Shown here: one piece after another, positions 34,630 to 43,594 of the stretch
How positions within the stretch are numbered: the first letter of the stretch is position 1
Layout of the letters: every line of letters starts with the position of its first letter
Source: Comamonadaceae bacterium
Lineage (GTDB): Bacteria; Pseudomonadota; Gammaproteobacteria; Burkholderiales; Burkholderiaceae_C
Length of the DNA stretch: 64,000 nt
Direction: 5' to 3'
Assembly: GCA_027490925.1 (NCBI GenBank)
Contig: JAIXXF010000010.1
Location: forward strand, 1 to 64,000
Notes under the pieces: generated by a model
The model's database searches: none
Seen by the model: only the letters and a program-made list of their open reading frames with translations
Told to the model about the DNA's origin: nothing
Program-made: the position numbers and the translations under genes

Positions 34630-34731
34630 GGGTGGGGTCCAGGGTGGTCTGAGGTGTGGGTGGTGTGTGAGGTGGTGCGTTGCGGGGGAGCGACGGGGAG
34701 CGAGGGAACGCCAGTGGTCCAAGCCACAGGC

Positions 34732-35457
34732 TCAAAACGGCTCCATCCACGGCCGCAGGTCCAGCTCATGCGTCCAGGCGTCGCGCGGTTGGGTGTGCAG
34801 GTGCCAGTAGTTCTCGGCGATGTGGTCGGGGTTCAGGATGCCGCCCTGGTCTTTGAGCGCGTACCGGGCCGGGAACTGGCTGCGGATGAATTCGGTGTCG
34901 ATGGCGCCGTCGATCAAGGTGTGCGCCACATGGATGCCCTGCGGCCCCAATTCGCGTGCCATGCTCTGTGCCAGCGCGCGCAAGGCCATCTTGGCCCCGG
35001 CGAACGCGGCGAACCCGGCCGCGCCCCGGGTGGAGGCGGTGGCACCCGTGAACACGATGGTGCCGCGCTGCCGCGTCAGCATGCGTTTGGCCACCTCACG
35101 GCCGCACAGAAAGCCGCCAAAGGCCGCCATTTCCCAAATTTTGAAGTAGCGCCGCGCGGTCTCCTCCACCACTGGCGTGCGCACATTGGCGCCGACGTTG
35201 AACACCAGCACCTCGATCGGCCCAAGGGTGGATTCGACCTGCTCGACCAGCGCCACCACCTGGTCTTCCTGGCGGGCGTCGCAACCGAAGCCGTGGGCGA
35301 CGCCGCCCGCCGCTCGGATCTCATCGAGCAGTGGCTGTAATTTCGTGGCGTCGCGCCGCACGGCGCACGCCGTGAGGCCGCCTCGGGCGAATCGCCTGGC
35401 AATCGCGCCGCCGGTGGCGTCGCCAGCACCCACGACGAGGGCCACACCCGCAGCCAT
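34732..35457 (-). CDS. SDR-family protein with Phe in place of catalytic Tyr
   Basis: A 241-residue Rossmann protein. The cofactor loop is VVGAGDATGGAIARRF near 9-22, which departs from TGxxxGIG, and FNVGAN replaces NNAG. The active-site segment reads FAGAK, so Lys is kept but Tyr is Phe; the upstream Thr/Ser is in FTGATAS. Similar divergent SDRs occur in many Proteobacteria near fatty-acid genes. Standard dehydrogenase activity is doubtful. The start lies 2 nt from the upstream thioesterase stop. Confidence 0.8.
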   Translation of the reverse strand: MAAGVALVVGAGDATGGAIARRFARGGLTACAVRRDATKLQPLLDEIRAAGGVAHGFGCDARQEDQVVALVEQVESTLGPIEVLVFNVGANVRTPVVEETARRYFKIWEMAAFGGFLCGREVAKRMLTRQRGTIVFTGATASTRGAAGFAAFAGAKMALRALAQSMARELGPQGIHVAHTLIDGAIDTEFIRSQFPARYALKDQGGILNPDHIAENYWHLHTQPRDAWTHELDLRPWMEPF

Positions 35458-35459
35458 GC

Positions 35460-36281
35460 CTACGCCTTGTAGTACACGACCTGGTGCGAGGTGGCCAGCA
35501 GCTGGCCCGCCTCGTTCCAGAGCTGCGCGGACTGGTCAAAAAAACCGTTGCGGATCGCCTGCGCCTGCGCCTGCGCGAACAGGCAACCGGTGCCGGTGGC
35601 GTCCAGCTGCTCGGCGCTCGCATGGAAGTACACCGTCATCGACACCGTGCCCGCAGGTACCTGCGTGGCGCGCCGCAGCCACACCCGGGGGTAGAACACA
35701 TCGCACAGGGCCGCGAGCGACAGGTGGTCCAGCGGTCGCGGCTCGGCGTCGCGCACCCACAGCTGGGACAGGCTGGTGGTGCCACCGCCGTCCCACACCC
35801 GGGGGATGCCGCCGCTGACGGGCCGCACCTCGTACCGCTGGATCCACTCCACGCCTTTGAACAAGGGCACCGGTGGCACCGCGCTGGGCGGCGGCACAGC
35901 GGGCATGGCCACCTCGTCCACGCCCCAGGTGGTGCGGGGCAGCGCGGTCAGGGCGGTGGCGGTGGTGACCACGCCATCGTCGCCTTGCGCGTCGGTCTGC
36001 CAGAGCTCGACCGTCCAGTGCTGGGTGGATCGGTTGGTCCGCACCGGCCTGGCCACCACGCGGAAGGGCCCTGCGACAAGCGCACTGGCGTAGTTCACCG
36101 TCAACGCCACGGGCACGCCCAGGCGTTTAGGGTGCTGCATGACCGCGTTCAACAAGGTGGCGGCGGTGATGCCGCCATAGGGCCCCACCATGTTCCAGTA
36201 CGCAGGGTGGGACGCGCCAAGGTAGTCGCCCTCGGCCTGCGCGGTCAATGCCAGCGCTTGGTCAAATACATGGGTGCTCAT
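35460..36281 (-). CDS. TesB-like acyl-CoA thioesterase (double hotdog)
   Basis: A 273-residue protein with two hotdog halves: N-half ASHPAYWNMVGPYGGITAATLLNAV and C-half SLAALCDVFYPRVWLR, followed by VSMTVYFHASAEQLDATG and the terminal HQVVYYK. It should release free acids from acyl-CoA. The product would prevent CoA trapping during beta-oxidation. It is tightly linked to the following SDR gene (2 nt) and 29 nt after the alpha/beta hydrolase gene. Confidence 0.82.
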   Translation of the reverse strand: MSTHVFDQALALTAQAEGDYLGASHPAYWNMVGPYGGITAATLLNAVMQHPKRLGVPVALTVNYASALVAGPFRVVARPVRTNRSTQHWTVELWQTDAQGDDGVVTTATALTALPRTTWGVDEVAMPAVPPPSAVPPVPLFKGVEWIQRYEVRPVSGGIPRVWDGGGTTSLSQLWVRDAEPRPLDHLSLAALCDVFYPRVWLRRATQVPAGTVSMTVYFHASAEQLDATGTGCLFAQAQAQAIRNGFFDQSAQLWNEAGQLLATSHQVVYYKA

Positions 36282-36310
36282 GGCCCCTGAGTGTGCCGCC
36301 TTTTGCAGGC

Positions 36311-37231
36311 TCAACGCGTCGTGCCGGTGACTGGCTCGGCCGACCAGGCGCCGAGCCGATTCAGGTCGGCCAGGGCTTTGGGCCACAGGCTGTGCGCAAA
36401 CGCCTCGCGGAAAAAACCAAAATGCCCGATGCGCCGCGCGCCCACGTCGTGCGGGGCGATGGATTCCACCGCCCGCGGCGACTGGGCGTACCAGTCGGCC
36501 AGCTGCTGGGTGCCGCGCAGGGTCATCAGCTCGTCGTCGGTCATGGACAGCGCCAGCACTGGAAACCGCGCACGGGCATAGGCTTGCCGCACCGCCTCGC
36601 CTTCTGCCCCGAGCGCGTAGTGCGGGTGCAGGCACCAACGCCGCCACTGCAGCACCACACCCGCGGGCAGGTCGCCCACCATGCGCAGGCGGCGGCCCGG
36701 GAAGTAGCCGCACAGCCGCGTGGCCAGCGGCACCGCGATGAACCAGAAAATCGGGACCTTGCGCTTGAGCGCCGGGGCGTTGTCGCGCCAGTAGCCACTG
36801 CCTGTGGCCACGCCGAGCAACCCCGCCACCTTGTGGGGGTGCTGGAGCAGACCGGGCAGCTGCGCGCCCAGGCTGTGCCCCACAAGGTACAACGGCCGGT
36901 CGGGCCAGGCGGCGTGGGCGGCGTCCACCACCGCGCTGTAGTCTCGCGCCCAGTCGAACAGGTTGGCCCGGTAGCCGCGCAGCGAATGCCGGTGGCTGGC
37001 GGGCACCGAGTCGCCAAAGCCCCGATAGTCGAAGGTGGTGACGCGATGACCCTGGGCGGCGGCCCATTCGGCGAAAGCGCGGTAGTGCGACTGCGGCACC
37101 CCCATGGCCCCACCGATGACGATGTTGGCCGGGCCGCTTGGTGGCGGGACCGTCGATGCCCTCGGCGGTTCGTAGACACGCACCGCAAGGGGGATACCGT
37201 CGGCCGAAGCGACGGTGGTGACCGTCACCAC
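36311..37231 (-). CDS. Alpha/beta hydrolase
   Basis: An alpha/beta hydrolase of about 306 residues. NIVIGGAMGVPQSHYRAFAEWAA and TTFDYRGFGDS precede the elbow LVGHSLGAQLPGL with the nucleophilic Ser, and SIAPHDVGARRIGHFGFFR contains the probable His. No signal peptide is seen. The start is uncertain: GTG at 37231 or 37228 is taken, but the frame is open back to 37363 within the thiolase 3' end. It resembles proteins annotated as 'serine aminopeptidase/lysophospholipase-like'. Role in the operon unknown; it may release an acid from an ester that is then oxidised. Confidence 0.75.
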   Translation of the reverse strand: MVTVTTVASADGIPLAVRVYEPPRASTVPPPSGPANIVIGGAMGVPQSHYRAFAEWAAAQGHRVTTFDYRGFGDSVPASHRHSLRGYRANLFDWARDYSAVVDAAHAAWPDRPLYLVGHSLGAQLPGLLQHPHKVAGLLGVATGSGYWRDNAPALKRKVPIFWFIAVPLATRLCGYFPGRRLRMVGDLPAGVVLQWRRWCLHPHYALGAEGEAVRQAYARARFPVLALSMTDDELMTLRGTQQLADWYAQSPRAVESIAPHDVGARRIGHFGFFREAFAHSLWPKALADLNRLGAWSAEPVTGTTR

Positions 37232-37298
37232 AGCGCCGCGGCGGTCTGCGCTGCAGGCAGCGCCCTCCGCGGCAGCGGCATTGGCAGCTGCCGGCCCG

Positions 37299-38495
37299 TC
37301 AAACGCGTTCAAAGATACCGGCCGCACCCTGACCCATGCCCACGCACATCGTGACCATGCCATACTTTTTATTGTGGCGGCGCAGTGCGTGCACCACGGT
37401 GGCCGAGCGAATGGCCCCGGTGGCGCCCAGAGGGTGGCCCAGGGCGATGGCGCCGCCCATGGGGTTGACCTTGGCCGGGTCCAGACCGAGGCTATTGATC
37501 ACAGCCAAGGACTGCGCGGCAAAGGCCTCGTTCAGCTCGAACCAGTCGATGTCGTCTTGCTTCAGCCCAGCGTAGCGCAGGGCGGCGGGGATGGCCTCGA
37601 TCGGGCCGATGCCCATGATGTGGGGCGGTACACCTTTGGACGCGTAGCTCACGAAACGCGCCAGAGGCGTCAGGCCAAAGCGCTTGACCGCGTCGCCGCT
37701 GGCCAAGATCAGCGCGCCAGCACCATCCGACGTTTGCGAGCTGTTGCCTGCGGTGACCGAGCCACGGGCAGCGAACACCGCGCGCAGTTTGGCCAAGCCT
37801 TCCACCGTGGTGTCGGGGCGGGCGCCTTCGTCCAGGTTGACGGTGCGGGTGCGGGTGACCACTTCGCCGGTTTCCAGATTGGGCGTGCGCTCGGTCACTT
37901 CAAAGGGCGTGATTTCATCGGTGAACTCACCGGCCTTCATCGCGGCGATGGCTTTCATGTGCGAGCGGTAGGCGAACTCGTCTTGCGCTTCGCGGCTGAC
38001 CTTCCATTGGTTGGCCACTTTCTCGGCGGTCAAGCCCATGCCGTACGCAATGCCAATGTTCTCGTCGTTGGCGAACATCGCGGGCGACAGCGAGGGCGAG
38101 TTGCCGCTCATCGGCACCAAACTCATGCTCTCCACACCGGCCGCGACCATGACGTCGGCCTCGCCCACGCGGATGCGGTCGGCGGCCATCTGCACCGCCG
38201 ACACGCCAGAGGCGCAAAAGCGGTTCACCGTGATGCCGCCCACGCTGGTGGGCAGCCCGGCCAGCACCGCGCCGATGCGCGCGATGTTCAGGCCCTGCGG
38301 CCCTTCGGGAATGGCGCAACCGCACACGATGTCTTCAATGGCTTGCGGGTCCAGTGTCGGCACCTGGGTCAGCGCGGACTGCAGTGCGCGCACCAGCAGG
38401 TCGTCGGGGCGCACATGGCGGAACGCGCCGCGGTGCGACCGGCCAATGGGCGTGCGGGTGGCGGCAACGATGTAGGCGTCTTGAACTTGTTTCAT
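37299..38495 (-). CDS. fadA: Acetyl-CoA C-acyltransferase (3-ketoacyl-CoA thiolase)
   Basis: A 398-residue thiolase that splits 3-ketoacyl-CoA to acetyl-CoA and a shortened acyl-CoA. The acyl-enzyme Cys94 lies in NRFCASGVSA, His354 in GHPLGATGA and the second Cys384 in CVGMGQGAAG. Length and the FELNEAFAAQSL block fit the FadA type. It starts 19 nt after the FadB-like gene, with which it should work as a multifunctional complex. Confidence 0.93.
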   Translation of the reverse strand: MKQVQDAYIVAATRTPIGRSHRGAFRHVRPDDLLVRALQSALTQVPTLDPQAIEDIVCGCAIPEGPQGLNIARIGAVLAGLPTSVGGITVNRFCASGVSAVQMAADRIRVGEADVMVAAGVESMSLVPMSGNSPSLSPAMFANDENIGIAYGMGLTAEKVANQWKVSREAQDEFAYRSHMKAIAAMKAGEFTDEITPFEVTERTPNLETGEVVTRTRTVNLDEGARPDTTVEGLAKLRAVFAARGSVTAGNSSQTSDGAGALILASGDAVKRFGLTPLARFVSYASKGVPPHIMGIGPIEAIPAALRYAGLKQDDIDWFELNEAFAAQSLAVINSLGLDPAKVNPMGGAIALGHPLGATGAIRSATVVHALRRHNKKYGMVTMCVGMGQGAAGIFERV

Positions 38496-38514
38496 TGTTT
38501 TTCCTTCGGCCTGG

Positions 38515-40914
38515 TCAGTTGCGGACCGGCTTGCCGGTGGACATCATGCCCATGATGCGTTCTTGGGTTTTGGCGTTCGTCAGCAGGGCGCAGAAGGCCT
38601 TGCGTTCCAGCGCCATCAGGTATTCCTCGGTCACCAGGGTGCCCGCGTCGATGTCGCCGCCACACACCACCTCGGCGATCAGGCCCGCGATGTGGAAGTC
38701 GTGCGCGCTGATGAACCCACCGTCGCGCATGTTGACCAGCTGGCCCTTGATCGTCGCCAAGCCGTTGCGGCCTGCCACCGCAAACGGGCGGCGGTGCGGT
38801 GGCCGGTAACCCGCGTGGTACATGGCCTTGGCTTCGTTGATGGCCACGTACAGCAGCTCGTCTTTGTTCGGCACGATGACGTCGCTGTCCAGCACGTAGC
38901 CAAGCTTGCGGCTTTCCAGGGCGCTGGTGCCGACCTTGGCCATGGCCGCGGCGGTGAAGCCCTCGGTCAGGAATGGCAACACGTCCTTGTTGGTGGAGGC
39001 CAGCGCGTTTTCAGCGGCACGCCGGGCGATGTAGGCCAGGCCACCGGCGCCGGGCACCAGGCCCACGCCCACTTCCACCAGGCCGATGTAGCTCTCCATC
39101 GCGACCACGCGCTTGGCCGAGTACACCGCCAGCTCGCAGCCACCGCCCAGTGCCAGGCCACGGATGGCCGACACGGTGGGCACGCCCGCGTAACGCATTT
39201 TGAGCATCACGTTTTGCAGGCCTTGCTCGGCGTCGTTGATCGCCTCCACACCCGCGACCATGAAGGCGGGCAGCATGGCTTGCAGGTCGGCACCGACAGA
39301 GAACATCTCGTCGGGCGACCAGACCACCAGGCCTTTGAAGGCCTTCTCGGCCATCTCCACGCCCAGCGCCAAGCCGTCGGCCACGTCGGGCCCGATGGCG
39401 TGCATCTTGGACTTGATGCTGGCGATCAGCACCTCGTCGTCTAGCGTCCACAGGCGGATCGCGTCGTCTTCGTGCAGGGTCTTGCCCGCGGTGGTGGCGT
39501 CCGGCGCATGCGCGCCAAGCACGTTTTCGGGGAAATGCTGGCGGTCGTAGACCGGCAGGTGGCGGCGCGGCACAAAGGCCTTGGCCGACGGGCTCCACGA
39601 GCCTTGCGGCGTGTGCACACCACCGGCGTCGGCCACCGGGCCCTTGAACACCCACTCGGGCAGCGGCGCCTTGCTCAGCGTCTTGCCCGCGTCGATGTCT
39701 TCTTGCACCCATTTGGCGACCTGCGCCCAGCCGGCTTCTTGCCAGAGTTCGAACGGGCCCTGCTTCATGCCAAAGCCCCAGCGCATGGCAAAGTCGATGT
39801 CGCGGGCGGTCTCAGCGATGGTCTCCAGGTGCACAGCGGCGTAGTGGAAGCCGTTGCGCAGAATCGCCCACAGGAACTGGCCCTGTGGCCCTTCGCTCTC
39901 GCGCAGCAGCTTCAGGCGCTCGGCCGCCGGGCGCTTGAGCATGCGGCCATACACCTCGTCGGCTTTCTGGCCGCCGGGCACGTACTCCTCGGCCTCCAGG
40001 TCAAAACGCAGCACGTCGCGGCCGGCTTTTTTGTAGAAACCGGCTTTCGTCTTCTGACCCAAGTGGCCGAGCTCGATCAGCTTCTTGAGCACCGGTGGGG
40101 TGCCAAAGCTGCCGTAGAACGGGTCGGTCGCTTCGCTCAACGTGTCCTGCAAGGTCTTGATCACGTGGGCCATGGTGTCCAGCCCCACCACGTCGGCGGT
40201 TCGGAAGGTGCCGGAGCTGGCGCGGCCAAGTTTCTTGCCGGTCAGGTCGTCCACCACGTCGTAGGTCAGGCCGAAGTTCTCCACCTCTTTCATCGTGCCC
40301 AACATGCCCGCGATGCCGACCCGGTTGGCGATGAAGTTGGGGGTGTCTTTGGCCCGCACCACGCCCTTGCCCAGGCCGCTGGTGACGAAGGTTTCCAGGT
40401 CGTCCAGGATCTGCGGCTGGGTCGTGGGCGTGCCGATCAGCTCCACCAGGTACATGTACCGGGGTGGGTTGAAAAAGTGGATGCCGCAAAAGCGCGGCTT
40501 GATCGCCTCGGGCAACGCCTCCGACATCGCGGTGATGCTCAAGCCCGAGGTGTTGGACGCGACGATGGCGTGCTTGGCCACGAAGGGCGCGATCTTTTTG
40601 TACAGATCGACCTTCCAGTCCATGCGCTCGGCAATCGCCTCGATGATGAGGTCGCAGTCGCGCAGCTGGTCGAGGTGGTCTTCGTAGTTGGCCTGGCCGA
40701 TCAGACCGGCGTCGTCCGCCACACCGAGCGGTGCGGGCTTGAGCTTTTTGAGGTTGTCGATGGCGCGGGTGACGATGCCGTTCTTGGGGCCCTCTTTGGC
40801 GGGCAAGTCGAACAGCACCACCGGCACCTTGACGTTCACCAGATGGGCCGCGATCTGCGCGCCCATCACACCGGCGCCAAGCACCGCAACTTTTTTAACC
40901 TGGAATCGGGACAT
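38515..40914 (-). CDS. 3-hydroxyacyl-CoA dehydrogenase/enoyl-CoA hydratase fusion (FadB-like, dehydrogenase domain first)
   Basis: A 799-residue bifunctional enzyme. The NAD-binding domain comes first (VLGAGVMGAQ at 11-20), with CGIHFFNPPRYMYLVEL and two C-terminal dehydrogenase domains. The crotonase part lies at about 500-720 (SVGADLQAML, IRGLALGGGCELAVYSAK, and LVEVGVGLVPGAGG with the catalytic Glu). The domain order is opposite to E. coli FadB and matches the FadN/FadJ-like form common in Burkholderiales. It carries the hydration and oxidation steps of beta-oxidation, between the FadE-like and FadA genes. Confidence 0.92.
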   Translation of the reverse strand: MSRFQVKKVAVLGAGVMGAQIAAHLVNVKVPVVLFDLPAKEGPKNGIVTRAIDNLKKLKPAPLGVADDAGLIGQANYEDHLDQLRDCDLIIEAIAERMDWKVDLYKKIAPFVAKHAIVASNTSGLSITAMSEALPEAIKPRFCGIHFFNPPRYMYLVELIGTPTTQPQILDDLETFVTSGLGKGVVRAKDTPNFIANRVGIAGMLGTMKEVENFGLTYDVVDDLTGKKLGRASSGTFRTADVVGLDTMAHVIKTLQDTLSEATDPFYGSFGTPPVLKKLIELGHLGQKTKAGFYKKAGRDVLRFDLEAEEYVPGGQKADEVYGRMLKRPAAERLKLLRESEGPQGQFLWAILRNGFHYAAVHLETIAETARDIDFAMRWGFGMKQGPFELWQEAGWAQVAKWVQEDIDAGKTLSKAPLPEWVFKGPVADAGGVHTPQGSWSPSAKAFVPRRHLPVYDRQHFPENVLGAHAPDATTAGKTLHEDDAIRLWTLDDEVLIASIKSKMHAIGPDVADGLALGVEMAEKAFKGLVVWSPDEMFSVGADLQAMLPAFMVAGVEAINDAEQGLQNVMLKMRYAGVPTVSAIRGLALGGGCELAVYSAKRVVAMESYIGLVEVGVGLVPGAGGLAYIARRAAENALASTNKDVLPFLTEGFTAAAMAKVGTSALESRKLGYVLDSDVIVPNKDELLYVAINEAKAMYHAGYRPPHRRPFAVAGRNGLATIKGQLVNMRDGGFISAHDFHIAGLIAEVVCGGDIDAGTLVTEEYLMALERKAFCALLTNAKTQERIMGMMSTGKPVRN

Positions 40915-40942
40915 GCTGGTTCCTGTGGGTGGCGTGCTGGGC

Positions 40943-42739
40943 TCAGGCGAGCGCGAGGTCGGTGTCCATCAGCACCTGGGCGCCGTTGCGCGCGGTGCGC
41001 ATCAGCATCGCGGTCTCAGGGAACAGCTTGGCGAAGTAGAAGCGCGCGGTTTGCAACTTGGCCTGGTAGAACGGGTCGGTGTTGCCTGCAGCGATTTCGC
41101 GCAGCGCCACCTGGGCCATGCGGGCAAAGAAGTAACCGAACACCAAGTGACCGGCCACCCGCAGGTAATCCACCGCGGCGGCGCCCACTTCGTCGGCGTT
41201 CTGGAAGCCCTTGAAACCGATTTCGGTGGTGAACTTGGTCATCTGGTCGGCCAGTCCCGCGATGGGGTTGATGAACTCGGCCATCTTCTCGTTCACACCT
41301 TCCTCGGCGATCAGGCTGCCCACCAGCTTGCCGAACTTCTTCAGCGTGGCGCCGTTGTTGCCCAGGATCTTGCGGCCCAGCAGGTCCAGCGACTGCACGG
41401 TGTTTGTGCCTTCGTAGATCATGTTGATGCGGGCATCGCGCACGAACTGCTCCATGCCCCACTCTTTGATGTAGCCGTGGCCGCCAAAGACCTGCTGGCA
41501 CATGGTGGTGGCCTGGAAGCCGTTGTCGGTCAAGAAGGCTTTGACGATCGGGGTCAGCATGGCCACGATCTCGGCGCTCTCGGCGCGCACCTTCTCGTCC
41601 GGGTGGTTGAGTTCCTTGTCCAGCAGCAGCGTGCAGTAAATGGCCAGCGCACGGCCGCCTTCGGCGTAGGCCTTGGCGGTGAGCAGCATCTTGCGCACGT
41701 CGGGGTGCACGATGATCGGGTCGGCGGGCTTGTCTTTGGCTTTCACGCCGGAGAGCGAACGCATCTGGATGCGGTCTTTGGCATAGGCCAGGGCGTTTTG
41801 GTAGGCCACTTCGGTCAGGCCCAGCGACTGGTTGCCGACGCCCAGGCGGGCGGCGTTCATCATCACAAACATCGCGGCCAGGCCTTTGTGTGGCTTGCCC
41901 ACCAGGGTGCCCACGGCGCCGTCCAGCACCATCTGGGCGGTGGCGTTGCCGTGGATGCCCATCTTGTGTTCCAGGCCACCACAGTAAATGCCGTTGCGCG
42001 AGCCGATGGAACCATCGGCGTTCACGTTGTACTTGGGCACGATGAACAGGCTGATGCCCTTGCTGCCGGGGGGCGCGTCGGGCAGGCGGGCCAGCACCAG
42101 GTGGACGATGTTGGGCGCCAGGTCGTGCTCACCCGCGCTGATGAAGATTTTCTGGCCGGTGAGTTTATAGGTGCCGTCGGCCTGCGGTTCAGCCTTGGTG
42201 CGCAGCATGCCGAGGTCGGTGCCGCAATGGGGTTCGGTCAGGCACATGGTGCCGGTCCATTCGCCGCTGGTGAGCTTGGGCAGGTAGGTTTTCTTTTGTT
42301 CTTCGGTACCGTGCGCGTGCAGACACTCGTAGGCGCCGTGGCTCAGGCCGGGGTACATGGTCCAGGCCTGGTTGGCCGAGTTGAGCATTTCGTAGAAACA
42401 CTGGTTCACCACGAATGGCAGGCCCTGGCCGCCGTAGTCGGGGTCGCAGCTGAGCGCGGGCCAGCCGCCTTCGACGTACTTGGCATAGGCTTCTTTGAAG
42501 CCGTTGGGGGCTTTCACCTCATGGGTGGTGCGGTCCAGCACGCAGCCTTCGGCGTCGCCGCTGATGTTGAGCGGGAAGGTCACTTCGGCGGCGAACTTGC
42601 CACCCTCTTCCAGCACGGCGTTGATGGTGTCGACGTCGACGTCGGCGTGCTTGGGGATGGCCTTGAGCTCATCGGTGACGTGGAACACCTCGTGCATGAG
42701 GAATTGCATGTCGCGCAACGGGGGGGTGTAGGAGGGCAT
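40943..42739 (-). CDS. Acyl-CoA dehydrogenase, large form with C-terminal extension
   Basis: A 598-residue acyl-CoA dehydrogenase with a short N-terminal domain (MPSYTPPLRDMQFLMHEVF), the standard core (MCLTEPHCGTDLGMLRT, KLTGQKIFISAGEHD) and an extra C-terminal domain of about 130 residues. The catalytic Glu443 sits in the medium-chain-type YEGTNTVQSLDLLGRK. The group acts on acyl-CoA or 3-(methylthio)propanoyl-CoA (DmdC-like), and the core set here suggests general fatty acids. It starts 11 nt after the TetR gene. Confidence 0.9.
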   Translation of the reverse strand: MPSYTPPLRDMQFLMHEVFHVTDELKAIPKHADVDVDTINAVLEEGGKFAAEVTFPLNISGDAEGCVLDRTTHEVKAPNGFKEAYAKYVEGGWPALSCDPDYGGQGLPFVVNQCFYEMLNSANQAWTMYPGLSHGAYECLHAHGTEEQKKTYLPKLTSGEWTGTMCLTEPHCGTDLGMLRTKAEPQADGTYKLTGQKIFISAGEHDLAPNIVHLVLARLPDAPPGSKGISLFIVPKYNVNADGSIGSRNGIYCGGLEHKMGIHGNATAQMVLDGAVGTLVGKPHKGLAAMFVMMNAARLGVGNQSLGLTEVAYQNALAYAKDRIQMRSLSGVKAKDKPADPIIVHPDVRKMLLTAKAYAEGGRALAIYCTLLLDKELNHPDEKVRAESAEIVAMLTPIVKAFLTDNGFQATTMCQQVFGGHGYIKEWGMEQFVRDARINMIYEGTNTVQSLDLLGRKILGNNGATLKKFGKLVGSLIAEEGVNEKMAEFINPIAGLADQMTKFTTEIGFKGFQNADEVGAAAVDYLRVAGHLVFGYFFARMAQVALREIAAGNTDPFYQAKLQTARFYFAKLFPETAMLMRTARNGAQVLMDTDLALA

Positions 42740-42750
42740 GGTTCAGTCCT

Positions 42751-43479
42751 TCAGTGGGTGTTGGAGAGAGGGGTGGAAGGGGAAGCGGCGCGGGGGTCCG
42801 CGCCGGGGGATGGGACCGCACGAAGCGGTGGGTTGGCGGCCGCTGGCACATGGCCATAGCGCGCCAGGATGCTGTCGAACCCGGTGCGGGCGCGGTCGAC
42901 CGAGCCGGGGGTTTTGAGGAAGCGGGCTTCGTAATGCAGCGCGAGGATGACGCCATGCAACTCAAAGGCCATTTGCTGGTGGTCGGTGCCGGGCAGCAGG
43001 TGGCCCTGCTCGCGGGCCTGCACCACCGCGCGGTTGATCGCGGCGAGCCAGGTTTGCACCGAACTGGCCAGGGCGTCGCGCACCGGGCCAGGCCGGTCGT
43101 CGAATTCAACCGCGCCGCTGATGTACAGGCAGCCGGAGTCGATCTCGGCCGAGGTGCGCTTCATCCAGTTGTCCACCATGGCGCGCAGGCGCGGCAGGCC
43201 ACGCGGGCATTGCAGCGCGGGGTAGAACACCTCTTCTTCAAACCGGGCGTGGTACTCACGGATCACCGAGATCTGCAACTCCTCCCGGGAGCCAAAGTGG
43301 GCGAACACGCCGGACTTGCTCATTTGCGTGACCTCGGCCAGCGCACCGATGCTCAGGCCCTCCAGACCGATCTGCGTGGCCAGGCCCAGGGCGGCATCGA
43401 CGATGGCGACCTTGGTTTGTTGGCCCTTTTGCAGGGCGCGGCCATCACGGCTGGTTTTTTGGGCGGTAGAGGAAGACAC
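42751..43479 (-). CDS. TetR-family regulator of the beta-oxidation operon
   Basis: A 242-residue TetR regulator with the DNA-binding domain at about 25-75 (AALGLATQIGLEGLSIGALAEVTQMSKSGVFAHF contains the helix-turn-helix) and a TetR_C-type ligand domain. The start is taken as GTG 43479 because GGAGGT lies 7 nt upstream; the frame is open to a TTG at 43494 that overlaps this ribosome site. A palindrome GAACGACCGTTC lies 20 nt upstream of the start. It heads the operon and is probably autoregulated, with an acyl-CoA as likely ligand (inference from family). Confidence 0.87.
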   Translation of the reverse strand: MSSSTAQKTSRDGRALQKGQQTKVAIVDAALGLATQIGLEGLSIGALAEVTQMSKSGVFAHFGSREELQISVIREYHARFEEEVFYPALQCPRGLPRLRAMVDNWMKRTSAEIDSGCLYISGAVEFDDRPGPVRDALASSVQTWLAAINRAVVQAREQGHLLPGTDHQQMAFELHGVILALHYEARFLKTPGSVDRARTGFDSILARYGHVPAAANPPLRAVPSPGADPRAASPSTPLSNTH

Positions 43480-43498
43480 CGAGGGGACCTCCAAAAAC

Positions 43499-43510
43499 GA
43501 ACGACCGTTC
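43499..43510. promoter_or_regulatory. Candidate TetR operator before the beta-oxidation operon
   Basis: GAACG-AC-CGTTC is a perfect palindrome, flanked by AAAA (43493-43496) and TTTT (43513-43516) at equal distance from the centre. It sits just upstream of the ribosome site of the TetR gene. Size and symmetry suit a TetR-family dimer. Confidence 0.6.
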
Positions 43511-43594
43511 TATTTTGCAGGAATTCGCTGTGGGCGGCCAATGTCCCCGCCCATCTAGAGGACATCGTCTAAGCGGCCCGGCAATGGCTGGGGG

